A DNA stretch of 64,000 nucleotides from Kitasatospora indigofera (GTDB taxonomy: Bacteria; Actinomycetota; Actinomycetes; Streptomycetales; Streptomycetaceae), in the NCBI RefSeq assembly GCF_014655955.1, contig NZ_BNBO01000042.1, positions 1-64,000 of the forward strand, written 5' to 3'. Made by a program: the position numbers and the translations under genes. Shown here piece by piece: positions 8,269 to 16,148 of the stretch. How positions within the stretch are numbered: position 1 is the stretch's first letter; each line of letters starts with the position of its first letter. Under the pieces are notes generated by a model. That model was given only the letters and a program-made list of their open reading frames with translations. It searched no databases and had not been told where the DNA came from.

Positions 8269-8868
8269 CTACTCGGGCAGCCGCAGGTTGATGTCGTCGC
8301 GGCGGCGGACGCCCTGGGCGTCCTCCCCGCCGAGGTCGTCCAGCAGGTCGGCGACCAGGCCCAGGCCCGGCAGCTCCGCCTTGGGGTCGGCGTCCAGCCA
8401 CGGGGCGAGCACGAAGGCCCGCTCGTGCGAGCGCGGGTGCGGCAGCAGCAGCTCCGGGTCCTCGCTGGTGACGCCCTCGTACGCGAGGATGTCGACGTCC
8501 AGCGTGCGCGGGCCCCAGCGGACGGTGCGGACCCGGCCGAAGGCGTCCTCGACCGCGTTGCCCCGCTCCAGCAGGGAGTGCGGCGGCAGGGTGGTGCGCA
8601 GCACGACCACCGCGTTGTAGTAGTTGGGCTGCTCCTCGGGGCCCCCGAGGGCCTCCGTCTCGTAGACGGCGGAGACGGCCTTGATGCGGAGCCCGGGGGT
8701 GTCGGCGAGCGCGTCCACGGCCCCCTGGAGGGTCTCCAGCCGGTTGCCGAGGTTGCTGCCGAGGGCGATCACGGCGTAGCGCGGGTTGTGCAGGGTGGTG
8801 TCCGCCGAGTCGACCCTGCGCTCCAGGTCGAACGTGGTCGGCGAGGCGGTCGGGTCACTGGTGCTCAT
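8269..8868 (-). CDS. folK: 2-amino-4-hydroxy-6-hydroxymethyldihydropteridine diphosphokinase
   Basis: HPPK transfers pyrophosphate from ATP to 6-hydroxymethyl-7,8-dihydropterin, supplying the substrate of FolP. The 199-residue protein shows ALGSNLGNR near residue 35, VSAVYETEALGG, PNYYNAVVVL and the signature RWGPRTLDVDIL, which carries the magnesium-binding DVD. The first 28 residues are an extension beyond the catalytic core. It lies 42 bases downstream of folB on the same strand, so the two are probably cotranscribed. Confidence 0.95.
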   Translation of the reverse strand: MSTSDPTASPTTFDLERRVDSADTTLHNPRYAVIALGSNLGNRLETLQGAVDALADTPGLRIKAVSAVYETEALGGPEEQPNYYNAVVVLRTTLPPHSLLERGNAVEDAFGRVRTVRWGPRTLDVDILAYEGVTSEDPELLLPHPRSHERAFVLAPWLDADPKAELPGLGLVADLLDDLGGEDAQGVRRRDDINLRLPE

Positions 8869-8910
8869 CGGATTCCCTCTGCGGCTGGGCGGCGGGACTA
8901 GGCGCGCAGG

Positions 8911-9282
8911 TCATGCGCGGCCCCGGTGGATGGTGACGGTGACGTCGTCGAACGGCACGGTGATCGGGGCGTCCGGCTTGTGCACCGTCACCTCGACCTC
9001 CTCGACCGGGCCGTGCTTGAGGCACTGGTCGGCGATGCGCTGCGCGAGCGTCTCGATCAGGTCGACGGGCTCGCCCGCGATGACCGCGGTGACCTCCTCG
9101 GCGATGACGCCGTAGTGGGCCGTGCGGGTGAGGTCGTCGCCGGACGCGGCCGGACGGGTGTCCAGGAACAGCACGAGGTCCACCACGAAGGTCTGGCCCT
9201 CGACGCGCTCACGCTCGAACACGCCGTGGTGGCCCCGGGCACGCAGACCCCGAAGGGTGACGCGGTCCAGCAAACGAATCAC
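8911..9282 (-). CDS. folB: Dihydroneopterin aldolase
   Basis: FolB converts 7,8-dihydroneopterin to 6-hydroxymethyl-dihydropterin and glycolaldehyde. The 123-residue length is normal. Signature segments are DRVTLRGLRARGHHGVFERER, HYGVIAEEV, LIETLAQRIAD and VEVTVHKPDAPI, with the catalytic Glu and Lys in the expected strands. It starts at GTG 9280-9282 after GGGAG. It is followed by folK and preceded by an NTF2-like gene and folP. Confidence 0.95.
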   Translation of the reverse strand: MIRLLDRVTLRGLRARGHHGVFERERVEGQTFVVDLVLFLDTRPAASGDDLTRTAHYGVIAEEVTAVIAGEPVDLIETLAQRIADQCLKHGPVEEVEVTVHKPDAPITVPFDDVTVTIHRGRA

Positions 9283-9489
9283 TGCTCCCAGTCGGACGGG
9301 CCGCCCTGCCGGGGCAGGGCGAAGGCGGGCATCGTCGCCCGCCGGTCTTCGAATCTACCTGCGAGCACGGACAACGCCAGACCGTCCTACCCGGCACGGT
9401 ACGACGTCACGCACGCCACTGTGGCGATTGACGTGAACGTTCGGTGCCGGTCCCGGGATTCCCGGGGCACAATCGCGAGGCCCCCGGGG

Positions 9490-10002
9490 TCAGTCCTCGT
9501 CCTCGTCGTCACCGCTGGTCAGCACGGGTGAACCGTGGTGGGACCAGAGCTTCCAGCCGTCGACGGTGCGCCGGAACAGGTTGGTGGAGACGACCTTGCC
9601 CCCGACCAGCGGGCCCAGCTCGCCCTCCTCCTCGGCCTCGCCGCCGGAGAGGATGTTCTCGGTGCAGGTGACAAGGGCCACATCGCCCTGCACCTCGGCC
9701 TCGACATCGGTCAGGAAGAACTGGATGTACTCGGTGTTCATCATGATCAGCATGTAGGACCGGGTGACCTGGGCCCGTCCGCGCAGGACCGGCCAGCCGG
9801 GGTGCACGCACACCACGCCGCCCTTGTCGTCGGCCTCCCCGGCCCCGAGCCAGGCCTGCTCGACCGCCTCCAGGTCACCGTTCTCCAGCGCCTCGTAGAG
9901 CGCCTGGTTCGCCGCCAGGACCGCGTCCCGGTCGGCCTCCGCCGCCTGCTGGTCCGGTGTTCCGCCGCTCAACCTGCCGTCACCTGCCACAGACCCTCCC
10001 AT
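9490..10002 (-). CDS. SnoaL/NTF2-like protein inside the folate cluster
   Basis: The 170-residue protein has the cone-shaped NTF2 fold pattern: an N-terminal helix (VLAANQALYEALENGDLEAVEQAW), then VCVHPGWPVLRGRAQVTRSYMLIM, beta strands ending in LFRRTVDGWKLWSHHGSPV, and an acidic tail. Members range from isomerases to dimerisation domains. No catalytic dyad is evident, so the activity is unknown. It sits 12 bases after folP and before folB, suggesting a possible tie to pterin metabolism. ATG 10000-10002 is used; GTG 9988-9990, close to GGGAGGG, is an alternative start. Confidence 0.82.
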   Translation of the reverse strand: MGGSVAGDGRLSGGTPDQQAAEADRDAVLAANQALYEALENGDLEAVEQAWLGAGEADDKGGVVCVHPGWPVLRGRAQVTRSYMLIMMNTEYIQFFLTDVEAEVQGDVALVTCTENILSGGEAEEEGELGPLVGGKVVSTNLFRRTVDGWKLWSHHGSPVLTSGDDEDED

Positions 10003-10014
10003 TCATGCCGGCCC

Positions 10015-10887
10015 TCACCCCTGCCGGGCCGCGCGCTGCCAGGCCGCGACCACCCGGACGGCGTCCGCCGTCCCGGCCACGTCGTGCACCCGCACCGCCC
10101 AGGCGCCGGCCCTGGCCGACAGTACCGACACCGCGGCGGTCGCGTCGTCGCGCTCCCGGGCCGGGCGGAGCTCCCCGGTTTCCGGGTTGGCCAGCAGCGT
10201 ACCCAGGAACCGCTTGCGCGAAGCGGCCACCAGCACCGGCCTGCCGAGGGCGGTGAGCGCGTCCAGCCGGCCGAGCAGGGCCCAGTTGTGCTCGGTGGTC
10301 TTGGCGAAGCCGAGGCCCGGGTCGAGGATCAGCTGCCGCTCCTGGACGCCGGCCGCCAGCAGGGCCTCCATCCGCCCGGTCAGCTCGGCGACGACGTCGG
10401 TGACCACGTCCCCGTACACCGCGAGGCTCTCCATGTCGGCGGACTGGCCGCGCCAGTGCATCACCACGAAGGGCGCGCCGGTGGCGGCGACCACCTCGGC
10501 CATCGCCGGGTCGGCGAGACCGCCGGAGACATCGTTGACCAGCGCGGCGCCGGCCGCGACCGCCTGCTCGGCCACGCTCGCCCGCATGGTGTCGATGCTC
10601 ACCAGCACCCCGGCCCCGGCCAGCTCCCGGACCACCGGGAGGACCCGCTCCAGCTCCTCCTTCTCGGTCACCCGGCGGGCGCCCGGCCGGGTGGACTCGC
10701 CGCCGACGTCGATCAGGTCCGCGCCCCTGGCGCGCAGCGCGAGCCCGTGGGCGATGGCGCGCGCCGGGTCGTGCCACAGGCCGCCGTCCGAGAAGGAGTC
10801 GGGGGTCACGTTGACCACGCCCATCACGGCGCAGCGGTCGAGGTCCGGGAGGCCGGCCGGCAGGGAGCGGGAGCGCGGGTTGTTCAT
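10015..10887 (-). CDS. folP: Dihydropteroate synthase
   Basis: DHPS condenses 6-hydroxymethyl-dihydropterin pyrophosphate with p-aminobenzoate and is the sulfonamide target. The 290-residue protein has all family blocks: AVMGVVNVTPDSFSDGG, ADLIDVGGESTRPGA, INTMRA-type strand VSIDTMRA, VNDVSGG, LILDPGLGFAKTTEHNW, VAASRKRFLG and a C-terminal VRVHDV. It is the first gene of the run folP, NTF2-like, folB, folK, DUF3180. A strong terminator separates it from the upstream gene, so it should have its own promoter in the short gap before 10903. Confidence 0.96.
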   Translation of the reverse strand: MNNPRSRSLPAGLPDLDRCAVMGVVNVTPDSFSDGGLWHDPARAIAHGLALRARGADLIDVGGESTRPGARRVTEKEELERVLPVVRELAGAGVLVSIDTMRASVAEQAVAAGAALVNDVSGGLADPAMAEVVAATGAPFVVMHWRGQSADMESLAVYGDVVTDVVAELTGRMEALLAAGVQERQLILDPGLGFAKTTEHNWALLGRLDALTALGRPVLVAASRKRFLGTLLANPETGELRPARERDDATAAVSVLSARAGAWAVRVHDVAGTADAVRVVAAWQRAARQG

Positions 10888-10902
10888 GTCCCCATTATCG
10901 AG

Positions 10903-10939
10903 CCGGGCTCCTCCCGACCACCGGTCGGGAGGAGCCCGG
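10903..10939 (-). terminator. Terminator after the DUF2156 gene
   Basis: A perfect 17-bp stem with a 3-base loop lies 19 bases past the stop of the DUF2156 gene and just upstream of the folP start, separating the two transcription units. Confidence 0.8.
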
Positions 10940-10957
10940 GGCTCGTGCGGGCGGTGC

Positions 10958-12820
10958 TCAGGCCGCCTCGGTGACCTCCGGCCGGGCCGGGGCCGGCATC
11001 AGGCCCTGACGCTGGCGCTTGCGGCCGAACTTCGGCATGCCGAGGGTGATGAAGGCCTCCGCCTGCATCGCGGCGAAGCCGATCCGGGGCAGGTCCCTGG
11101 TCTGCGGGTATACCAGGAAGCGCGGCTCCCAGGCGGGCTGGAACTTGGCGTTGAACTTGTACAGCGACTCGATCTGGAACCAGCGCGAGGAGAAGACCAG
11201 CAGTCCGCGCCAGGCCCGGAGCACCGGTCCGGCCCCGATCCGCTCGCCGCGGGCCAGCGCGGAGCGGAACATCGCGAAGTTCAGCGAGACCCGGCGCACC
11301 CCCAGGGCGGGGACGGCCTGCAGCGCGGCCACGATCAGCAGCTCGTTGAGGCCGGGGTCGGCGGCCCGGTCGCGGCGCATCAGCTCCAGCGAGATGCCGT
11401 CCGGCCCCCACGGGACGAAGTGCAGGACGGCCTTCAGGTCGTCCTCGGGGCCGTCCGCGCCGTCCTCCCCGGAGGCGCCCTCCTCGGGCGCCTTGTGGGC
11501 GGTCACCACCACGCAGTCGTCGTCGCCCGGGTCGCCGAAGCGGCCGAGGGCCATCGAGAAGCCGCGCTCGGTGTCGGTGCCGCGCCAGCGGGCGGCGGCC
11601 TCGGCGATCCGGAACTTCTCCTCCGGGTCCAGTTCGGAGACCCGGCGGACCTTGCAGGAGTAGCCGTTGCGCTCGATCCGCTTGACCATCTGGCGGACGT
11701 TGCGCATGGCGCGCCCGGCGAGCGAGAAGGTGGTGGCGTCCACGATCGCCTCGTCGCCGAGCTCCAGCGCGTCCAGGCCCGCCTCGCGGGTCCAGACCTC
11801 GCCGCCGGTCTCGCTGCAGCCCATCACGGCCGGGACCCAGGCGTGCTCGCGGGCCTCCGCCATGAAGACCTTGATCGCGCCGGGCCAGGCCTCGACGTCG
11901 CCGACCGGGTCGCCGGAGGCGAGCATCACACCGGAGACCACCCGGTAGGAGATCGCGGCCTTGCCGGTCGGCGAGAAGAGCACGCTCTTGTCCCGGCGCA
12001 GGGCGAAGTAGCCGAGCGAGTCCCGCTCGCCGTGCCGGGCGAGCAGCGCCCGGACCTTCTCCTCGTCCTCGGCGGTCAGCTCGGGCTCGGGCCTCTCCGG
12101 TCGCAGCGCGAGGTACGTGGTGGTGCCGGCGGTGACCAGCCCGAGCGCGCCGAGCAGGTAGGCGACCAGGTCGGAGATCCGGTCGGAGTTGTAGTCGATC
12201 GGTCCTTCGAACCCGAACAGCCCGTAGACCACGTGCTGGAGGCGGTCCAGCATGCTCGGGTCGTGGATCTCGGCCTTCCAGCGGACGCTGACGATCAGCA
12301 GGCCGAGCAGCACGCTGACGGTGCCCATGACGATCAGGTTGGCGACCGCCCGCCAGCGGGTGCGCGGGTCGGCCTTGGCGTAGAACTCGCCGCGGTGCAC
12401 CAGCATCACCGCGAGCAGCACCAGCGAGACGACGGCGGGGCCGATCTGGTGCCAGCGCAGGATGTGCAGCGCGGCGCCGATCGGGAGCAGGACGCAGACG
12501 GCCCGCCAGGCGCGCTGCTTGCGCCGGCGCAGGGCGTGCGCGAGCAGCACCAGCAGCAGGCCGACCATCAGGGTGCCGACGGCCGCGAGGGTGGTCGTCC
12601 CGCCGGGCAGCTGCCCGGCGAAGGAGTGCATCCGGGTCCGGCGGAGCTTGGGGAACACCGCGCTCGCGACGTCGAGCAACCCGATCAGCAGACAGGCGTA
12701 CCCCACCGCACCGGGCAGCCAGGCCCGCGGCACGGAGGCCGCTTGGGTACGAAGCGTCTGGAAACCGCTGCGGCGGGGCGGCGGGGGCGACGACGGCTCA
12801 ACGGACACGGGAACGCTCAT
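10958..12820 (-). CDS. DUF2156 membrane protein, lysyl-phosphatidylglycerol synthase-like
   Basis: The 620-residue protein has an N-terminal membrane domain of about six helices (about 35-270) and a soluble C-terminal domain (about 280-600) of the MprF/LysX2 aminoacyl-transferase type. Landmarks include GYFALRRDKSVLFSPTGKAAISYRVVSGVMLASGDPVG, NVRQMVKRIERNGY, GFSMALGRFGD and FAMFRSALARGE. Characterised relatives transfer lysine from lysyl-tRNA to phosphatidylglycerol and lower the negative surface charge. No lysyl-tRNA synthetase domain is fused, unlike mycobacterial LysX. Substrate is inferred from family only. It is transcribed alone, with its own terminator. Confidence 0.82.
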   Translation of the reverse strand: MSVPVSVEPSSPPPPRRSGFQTLRTQAASVPRAWLPGAVGYACLLIGLLDVASAVFPKLRRTRMHSFAGQLPGGTTTLAAVGTLMVGLLLVLLAHALRRRKQRAWRAVCVLLPIGAALHILRWHQIGPAVVSLVLLAVMLVHRGEFYAKADPRTRWRAVANLIVMGTVSVLLGLLIVSVRWKAEIHDPSMLDRLQHVVYGLFGFEGPIDYNSDRISDLVAYLLGALGLVTAGTTTYLALRPERPEPELTAEDEEKVRALLARHGERDSLGYFALRRDKSVLFSPTGKAAISYRVVSGVMLASGDPVGDVEAWPGAIKVFMAEAREHAWVPAVMGCSETGGEVWTREAGLDALELGDEAIVDATTFSLAGRAMRNVRQMVKRIERNGYSCKVRRVSELDPEEKFRIAEAAARWRGTDTERGFSMALGRFGDPGDDDCVVVTAHKAPEEGASGEDGADGPEDDLKAVLHFVPWGPDGISLELMRRDRAADPGLNELLIVAALQAVPALGVRRVSLNFAMFRSALARGERIGAGPVLRAWRGLLVFSSRWFQIESLYKFNAKFQPAWEPRFLVYPQTRDLPRIGFAAMQAEAFITLGMPKFGRKRQRQGLMPAPARPEVTEAA

Positions 12821-13195
12821 GGGTGCTCAGCGTAGAGGCTGCGGGGCGCTGTCCGATCCCCCAGGAGGGGGACTTGTGATGGACCTTCATGTCATTTCCT
12901 CAATCACACAATGCGCGCACCAAATCACGGAAAACGGGAGGTAAAAACCCGTCTCCGCTCCCGCGCGTCGGTTGGGCCATGGGTGGGGACTGCCCTTGGC
13001 GCCGCGCGGCGCTCAGGGCTGCGCGCGCACGCGGTACGTACGGTGGACGCCGCGTTGCAGGGCGTCGGTTGCAGCCGCCGCGACCGGCTTCGCACCGCGG
13101 CCCACTGCCCGGTCAGCCTAGCCCCGATGGCCCGATCTGACGCCCTGTCACACGATGAATCCTGAACCGACAGTGATCCACCGGAAGGCGACGGG
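12821..13195. other. 375-bp intergenic region, divergent promoters expected
   Basis: This gap separates the divergent DUF2156 and alpha/beta hydrolase genes. It is locally AT-richer around 12890-12950. No gene, convincing -35/-10 pair, long repeat or RNA element stands out. Confidence 0.5.
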
Positions 13196-14377
13196 ATGGA
13201 ACTGACCAGCGATGCACTGGTGAACACGCTGCTCGCGGCGGGCTCCCTGTCGCTGCTCCTGACCCTCTGGCTCTGGCCACGGCTGGCCCGCCAGCGCCCG
13301 CTCCCGATGCTGGGACGGATCGCCCTGTTGACCGTCACTCAGGTGACGGTGCTGGCGGTGATGGCGGTGTCGGTGAACAACTCGTTCGGCTTCTACACCT
13401 CCTGGGACGGCCTGCTCCACCCGGGTGGCGCGGCACTCTCGCTGACCTCCTCCGGGCACCCCAAGAGCGCCGCCCCGGCCACCGAGGCCCTGGTGGCACC
13501 GACCGCCGAGGGCGGCCTGGAGACCGTCACCGACCTCCCGAAGGGGCCGCCGGAGGAGGTCGGCAAGGTCGAGTCGATCCGGGTGACGGGCAAGGAGTCC
13601 GGCCTGTCCGACCAGATGTTCATCTATCTGCCGCCCGAGTACTTCAACCCGAAGTACTCCCGGATGCGCTTCCCCGTCCTGGTCGCCCTGGCCGGCTACC
13701 CCGGCACCGCGCTGCACCTGCTGTCCGAGCTGCGGCTGCCGCAGACCGCCTGGGAGCTCCAGCGCACCGGGCAGATGGTGCCCACCGTGATCGTGATGGC
13801 CCGCCCGACCGTCGCGGAGCCCCGCAACACCGAGTGCGTCAACGTGCCGAACGGGCCGCAGACCGAGACCTGGTTCGCCAAGGACGTCCCGGCCGCGCTG
13901 CGCTCCACCTACCGGCTCGGGCGCGAGGCCACCTCCTGGGGCGTCTTCGGCTACTCGACCGGCGGCGGCTGCGCGCTGCGGCTGACCATGCGCTACCCGG
14001 ACGTCTTCGGCAGCGCGGCCGGGCTGCACGCCGACTTCGCGGTGCCCGAGGACTACTCCACCGGGGGCAACCTGTTCGGCGGCGACCGCGCCCTGGTGAA
14101 CCAGAGCGACCTCACCTGGCGGCTGAACAACCTGCCCGTCCCGGACATCTCGCTGCTGCTGGTGAGCACCCGCAAGGAGGAGGACTACGCCGCCACCCAG
14201 GCCTTCCTCGGCGTCGCGCAGCAGGCCTCGACCGCCCACCCCGAGCTGAAGGTCGACTCGCTCTTCCTCGACGACGGCGGCCACAACTTCGACAGCTGGC
14301 GGCGGGAGCTGCCCGCCTCGCTGGAGTGGATGAGCGACCACCTGGCGACCCCGCAGGACCGAGAGCCCCGCCAGTGA
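13196..14377 (+). CDS. Membrane-anchored alpha/beta hydrolase (esterase/antigen 85-like)
   Basis: The 393-residue protein has two N-terminal membrane helices (about 8-27 and 40-62), so the enzymatic domain should face outward. The core has the nucleophile elbow GYSTGGG (G-x-S-x-G) around residue 260 and a late His in DDGGHNFDSWRRELP, consistent with a Ser-Asp-His triad. It resembles the esterase/antigen 85 superfamily. The natural acyl substrate is unknown; mycolic acids are not expected in this organism. A GGAAGG site precedes the ATG. Confidence 0.82.
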   Translation: MELTSDALVNTLLAAGSLSLLLTLWLWPRLARQRPLPMLGRIALLTVTQVTVLAVMAVSVNNSFGFYTSWDGLLHPGGAALSLTSSGHPKSAAPATEALVAPTAEGGLETVTDLPKGPPEEVGKVESIRVTGKESGLSDQMFIYLPPEYFNPKYSRMRFPVLVALAGYPGTALHLLSELRLPQTAWELQRTGQMVPTVIVMARPTVAEPRNTECVNVPNGPQTETWFAKDVPAALRSTYRLGREATSWGVFGYSTGGGCALRLTMRYPDVFGSAAGLHADFAVPEDYSTGGNLFGGDRALVNQSDLTWRLNNLPVPDISLLLVSTRKEEDYAATQAFLGVAQQASTAHPELKVDSLFLDDGGHNFDSWRRELPASLEWMSDHLATPQDREPRQ

Positions 14378-14556
14378 GCCGGCCGGGCACCCCGCCGCCG
14401 GCCCGCCCGGCCGGGCGCGACCGGGCCTGGCCCGCACGCCGCCGGACTTCACGCGAGCGGGTGAATCCCGCCCGGCCCGCCGCAGCCGCCACCCCCGCCG
14501 GGGGAACGCATCAGGACCGTCCGCCGGACGTACGTCGGGCCCGTACAGGAGGCATT

Positions 14557-15342
14557 GTGCTGACCACCCGATCTCTCTTCAACGAGATCTACCTCAACGA
14601 CGAGGCGTACCAGCTGTTCTGCAGCATCGCTGCCGGAGGTGAGGACCAGGGCGGCTGGGAGAACGAGCGGATCCACTCGCTCGCCCAGGATCCGGTGCTG
14701 GCCCCCAAGATCGCCCGGCACGGCGCCGACGAGCGCAAGCACGGGCGGATCTTCACCCAGCTGCTGCACAAGCGCGGGCTCGACAAGGTGCCGGTGCCGC
14801 CGAAGGCCGACTACTGCATGCTGCTGGAGCGGCAGGGCATCGGCCTGGCGCACGAGCGGCTGAAGTCCGACGTGCCGCTGGCCGAGCGCGAGATCATCAC
14901 CTACCTGGCGCACAGCCGGGTCACCGAGCAGCGCGCCTCGGAGCAGATGCGCCAGCTGATGAAGGCCTACCAGGACAACCCCGACCTGGGCCGGGCGATG
15001 CAGATGATCTCCGCGGACGAGGACAACCACCTCGCGTACTGCCACGAGGAGCTGCTCCGGCTGGCCGCGGCCGGGCACGGCCCGTACATCCGGCACACCC
15101 TGGAGCACATCGCCAAGGGCGAGATCCGCACCCACCGGGACGTCGGCCTCACCGTGATGGCCGCGATGGGCCGGATCCTCGGCTGGCCGCTCCCCCGGCG
15201 GGTGGTGCTGGCCGCCGGCCTCTACGGGCTGTACCTCTACGAGGCCACCGTCGGCTGGCGGCGGATGGTGCGGCTGCGGATGCCCGCCCGCCGCAACGCG
15301 CTGGGGACCCCGGCCCCGCCGCACGCCGGGCTGCCGCACTGA
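14557..15342 (+). CDS. Ferritin-like superfamily protein
   Basis: The 261-residue protein starts at GTG 14557, with a perfect AGGAGG five bases upstream, which decides the start. It is almost entirely helical and has ferritin-like diiron patterns: HGADERKHGRIF near residue 50 (Glu, His) and ISADEDNHLAYCHEELL near residue 150 (Glu, His). The C-terminus has a hydrophobic stretch (RVVLAAGLYGLYLYEATVGW) that may associate with the membrane. It probably binds iron or acts as a small diiron oxidase; the substrate is unknown. It ends at a terminator shared with folE. Confidence 0.78.
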   Translation: MLTTRSLFNEIYLNDEAYQLFCSIAAGGEDQGGWENERIHSLAQDPVLAPKIARHGADERKHGRIFTQLLHKRGLDKVPVPPKADYCMLLERQGIGLAHERLKSDVPLAEREIITYLAHSRVTEQRASEQMRQLMKAYQDNPDLGRAMQMISADEDNHLAYCHEELLRLAAAGHGPYIRHTLEHIAKGEIRTHRDVGLTVMAAMGRILGWPLPRRVVLAAGLYGLYLYEATVGWRRMVRLRMPARRNALGTPAPPHAGLPH

Positions 15343-15348
15343 ACGACC

Positions 15349-15397
15349 CCGGCCGGCCACCGGCCCGGCGCGAGCCGGGACGCCGGTGACCGGCCGG
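15349..15397. terminator. Bidirectional terminator between ferritin-like gene and folE
   Basis: Inverted arms of 16 bases (one mismatch) at 15349-15364 and 15382-15397 lie between the two convergent stop codons. Confidence 0.75.
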
Positions 15398-15412
15398 TTG
15401 CCGTGGCCGCCG

Positions 15413-16018
15413 TCAGCGGCCGATGATCAGGCTCATCGCCTCGGCGCGGGTCGCCGGGTCGCGCAGCTGGCCGCGGACGCAGGACGTGATCGTCTTGGCG
15501 CCGGGCTTGCGGATGCCCCGCATCGACATGCACATGTGCTCGCACTCGACGACCACGATCGCCCCGCGCGGCTCCAGGATGCGCATCAGCGCGTCGGCGA
15601 CCTGGCTGGTGAGCCGCTCCTGGACCTGCGGACGGCGGGCGTAGACGTCCACCAGCCGGGCCAGCTTGGAGAGCCCGGTGATCTTGCCGCTGGCCGACGG
15701 GATGTACCCGACGTGCGCGACGCCGCGGAACGGCACCAGGTGGTGCTCGCAGACCGAGGTCAGCTCGATGTCCTTGACCAGCACCATCTCGTCGTGGCCG
15801 AGGTCGAAGGTGGTGGTGAGGACGTCCTCCGGCTCCTGCCAGAGGCCGGCGAATATCTCCTTGTAGGCGCGGGCCACCCGGGCCGGGGTCTCCAGGAGCC
15901 CTTCGCGGTCCGGGTCCTCCCCCACGGCCAGCAGGAGTTCCCGGATGGCGTTCTCGGCCCGCTTCTGGTCGAAGACCCCGACGCTGGACGGACCGTCGAA
16001 GGTGACCGGGTCGATCAT
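15413..16018 (-). CDS. folE: GTP cyclohydrolase I
   Basis: FolE opens GTP to 7,8-dihydroneopterin triphosphate, the first step of tetrahydrofolate synthesis. The 201-residue protein has TSVCEHHLVPFRGVAHVGYIP, LSKLARLVDVYARRPQVQERLT and VVECEHMCMSMRGI. The zinc ligands Cys and His of CEHH and the distal Cys of EHMCM are all present. ATG 16016-16018 is chosen by homology (MIDPVTFDG). It lies 130 bases downstream of ftsH on the same strand and is probably read through from it. The other folate genes sit about 5 kb away in a separate unit. Confidence 0.96.
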   Translation of the reverse strand: MIDPVTFDGPSSVGVFDQKRAENAIRELLLAVGEDPDREGLLETPARVARAYKEIFAGLWQEPEDVLTTTFDLGHDEMVLVKDIELTSVCEHHLVPFRGVAHVGYIPSASGKITGLSKLARLVDVYARRPQVQERLTSQVADALMRILEPRGAIVVVECEHMCMSMRGIRKPGAKTITSCVRGQLRDPATRAEAMSLIIGR

Positions 16019-16148
16019 GCAGGCCTCGCTCGTATGTGGATGGCGGATGGGTACAACGGTGCTCGCGGTACGGCCGGGTACGACGGATGCCGCGCCTCCA
16101 GGGTACAAACCCCGGTGACGCGGCATCCATTCCGTCCTGCTGTGCGGC

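Noticed and set aside
5663..8401. 912-codon minus-strand open frame
   Set aside because: It overlaps terD, the coiled-coil gene and DUF3180 in a wrong frame, and is mostly Arg, Gly, Pro and Ala.
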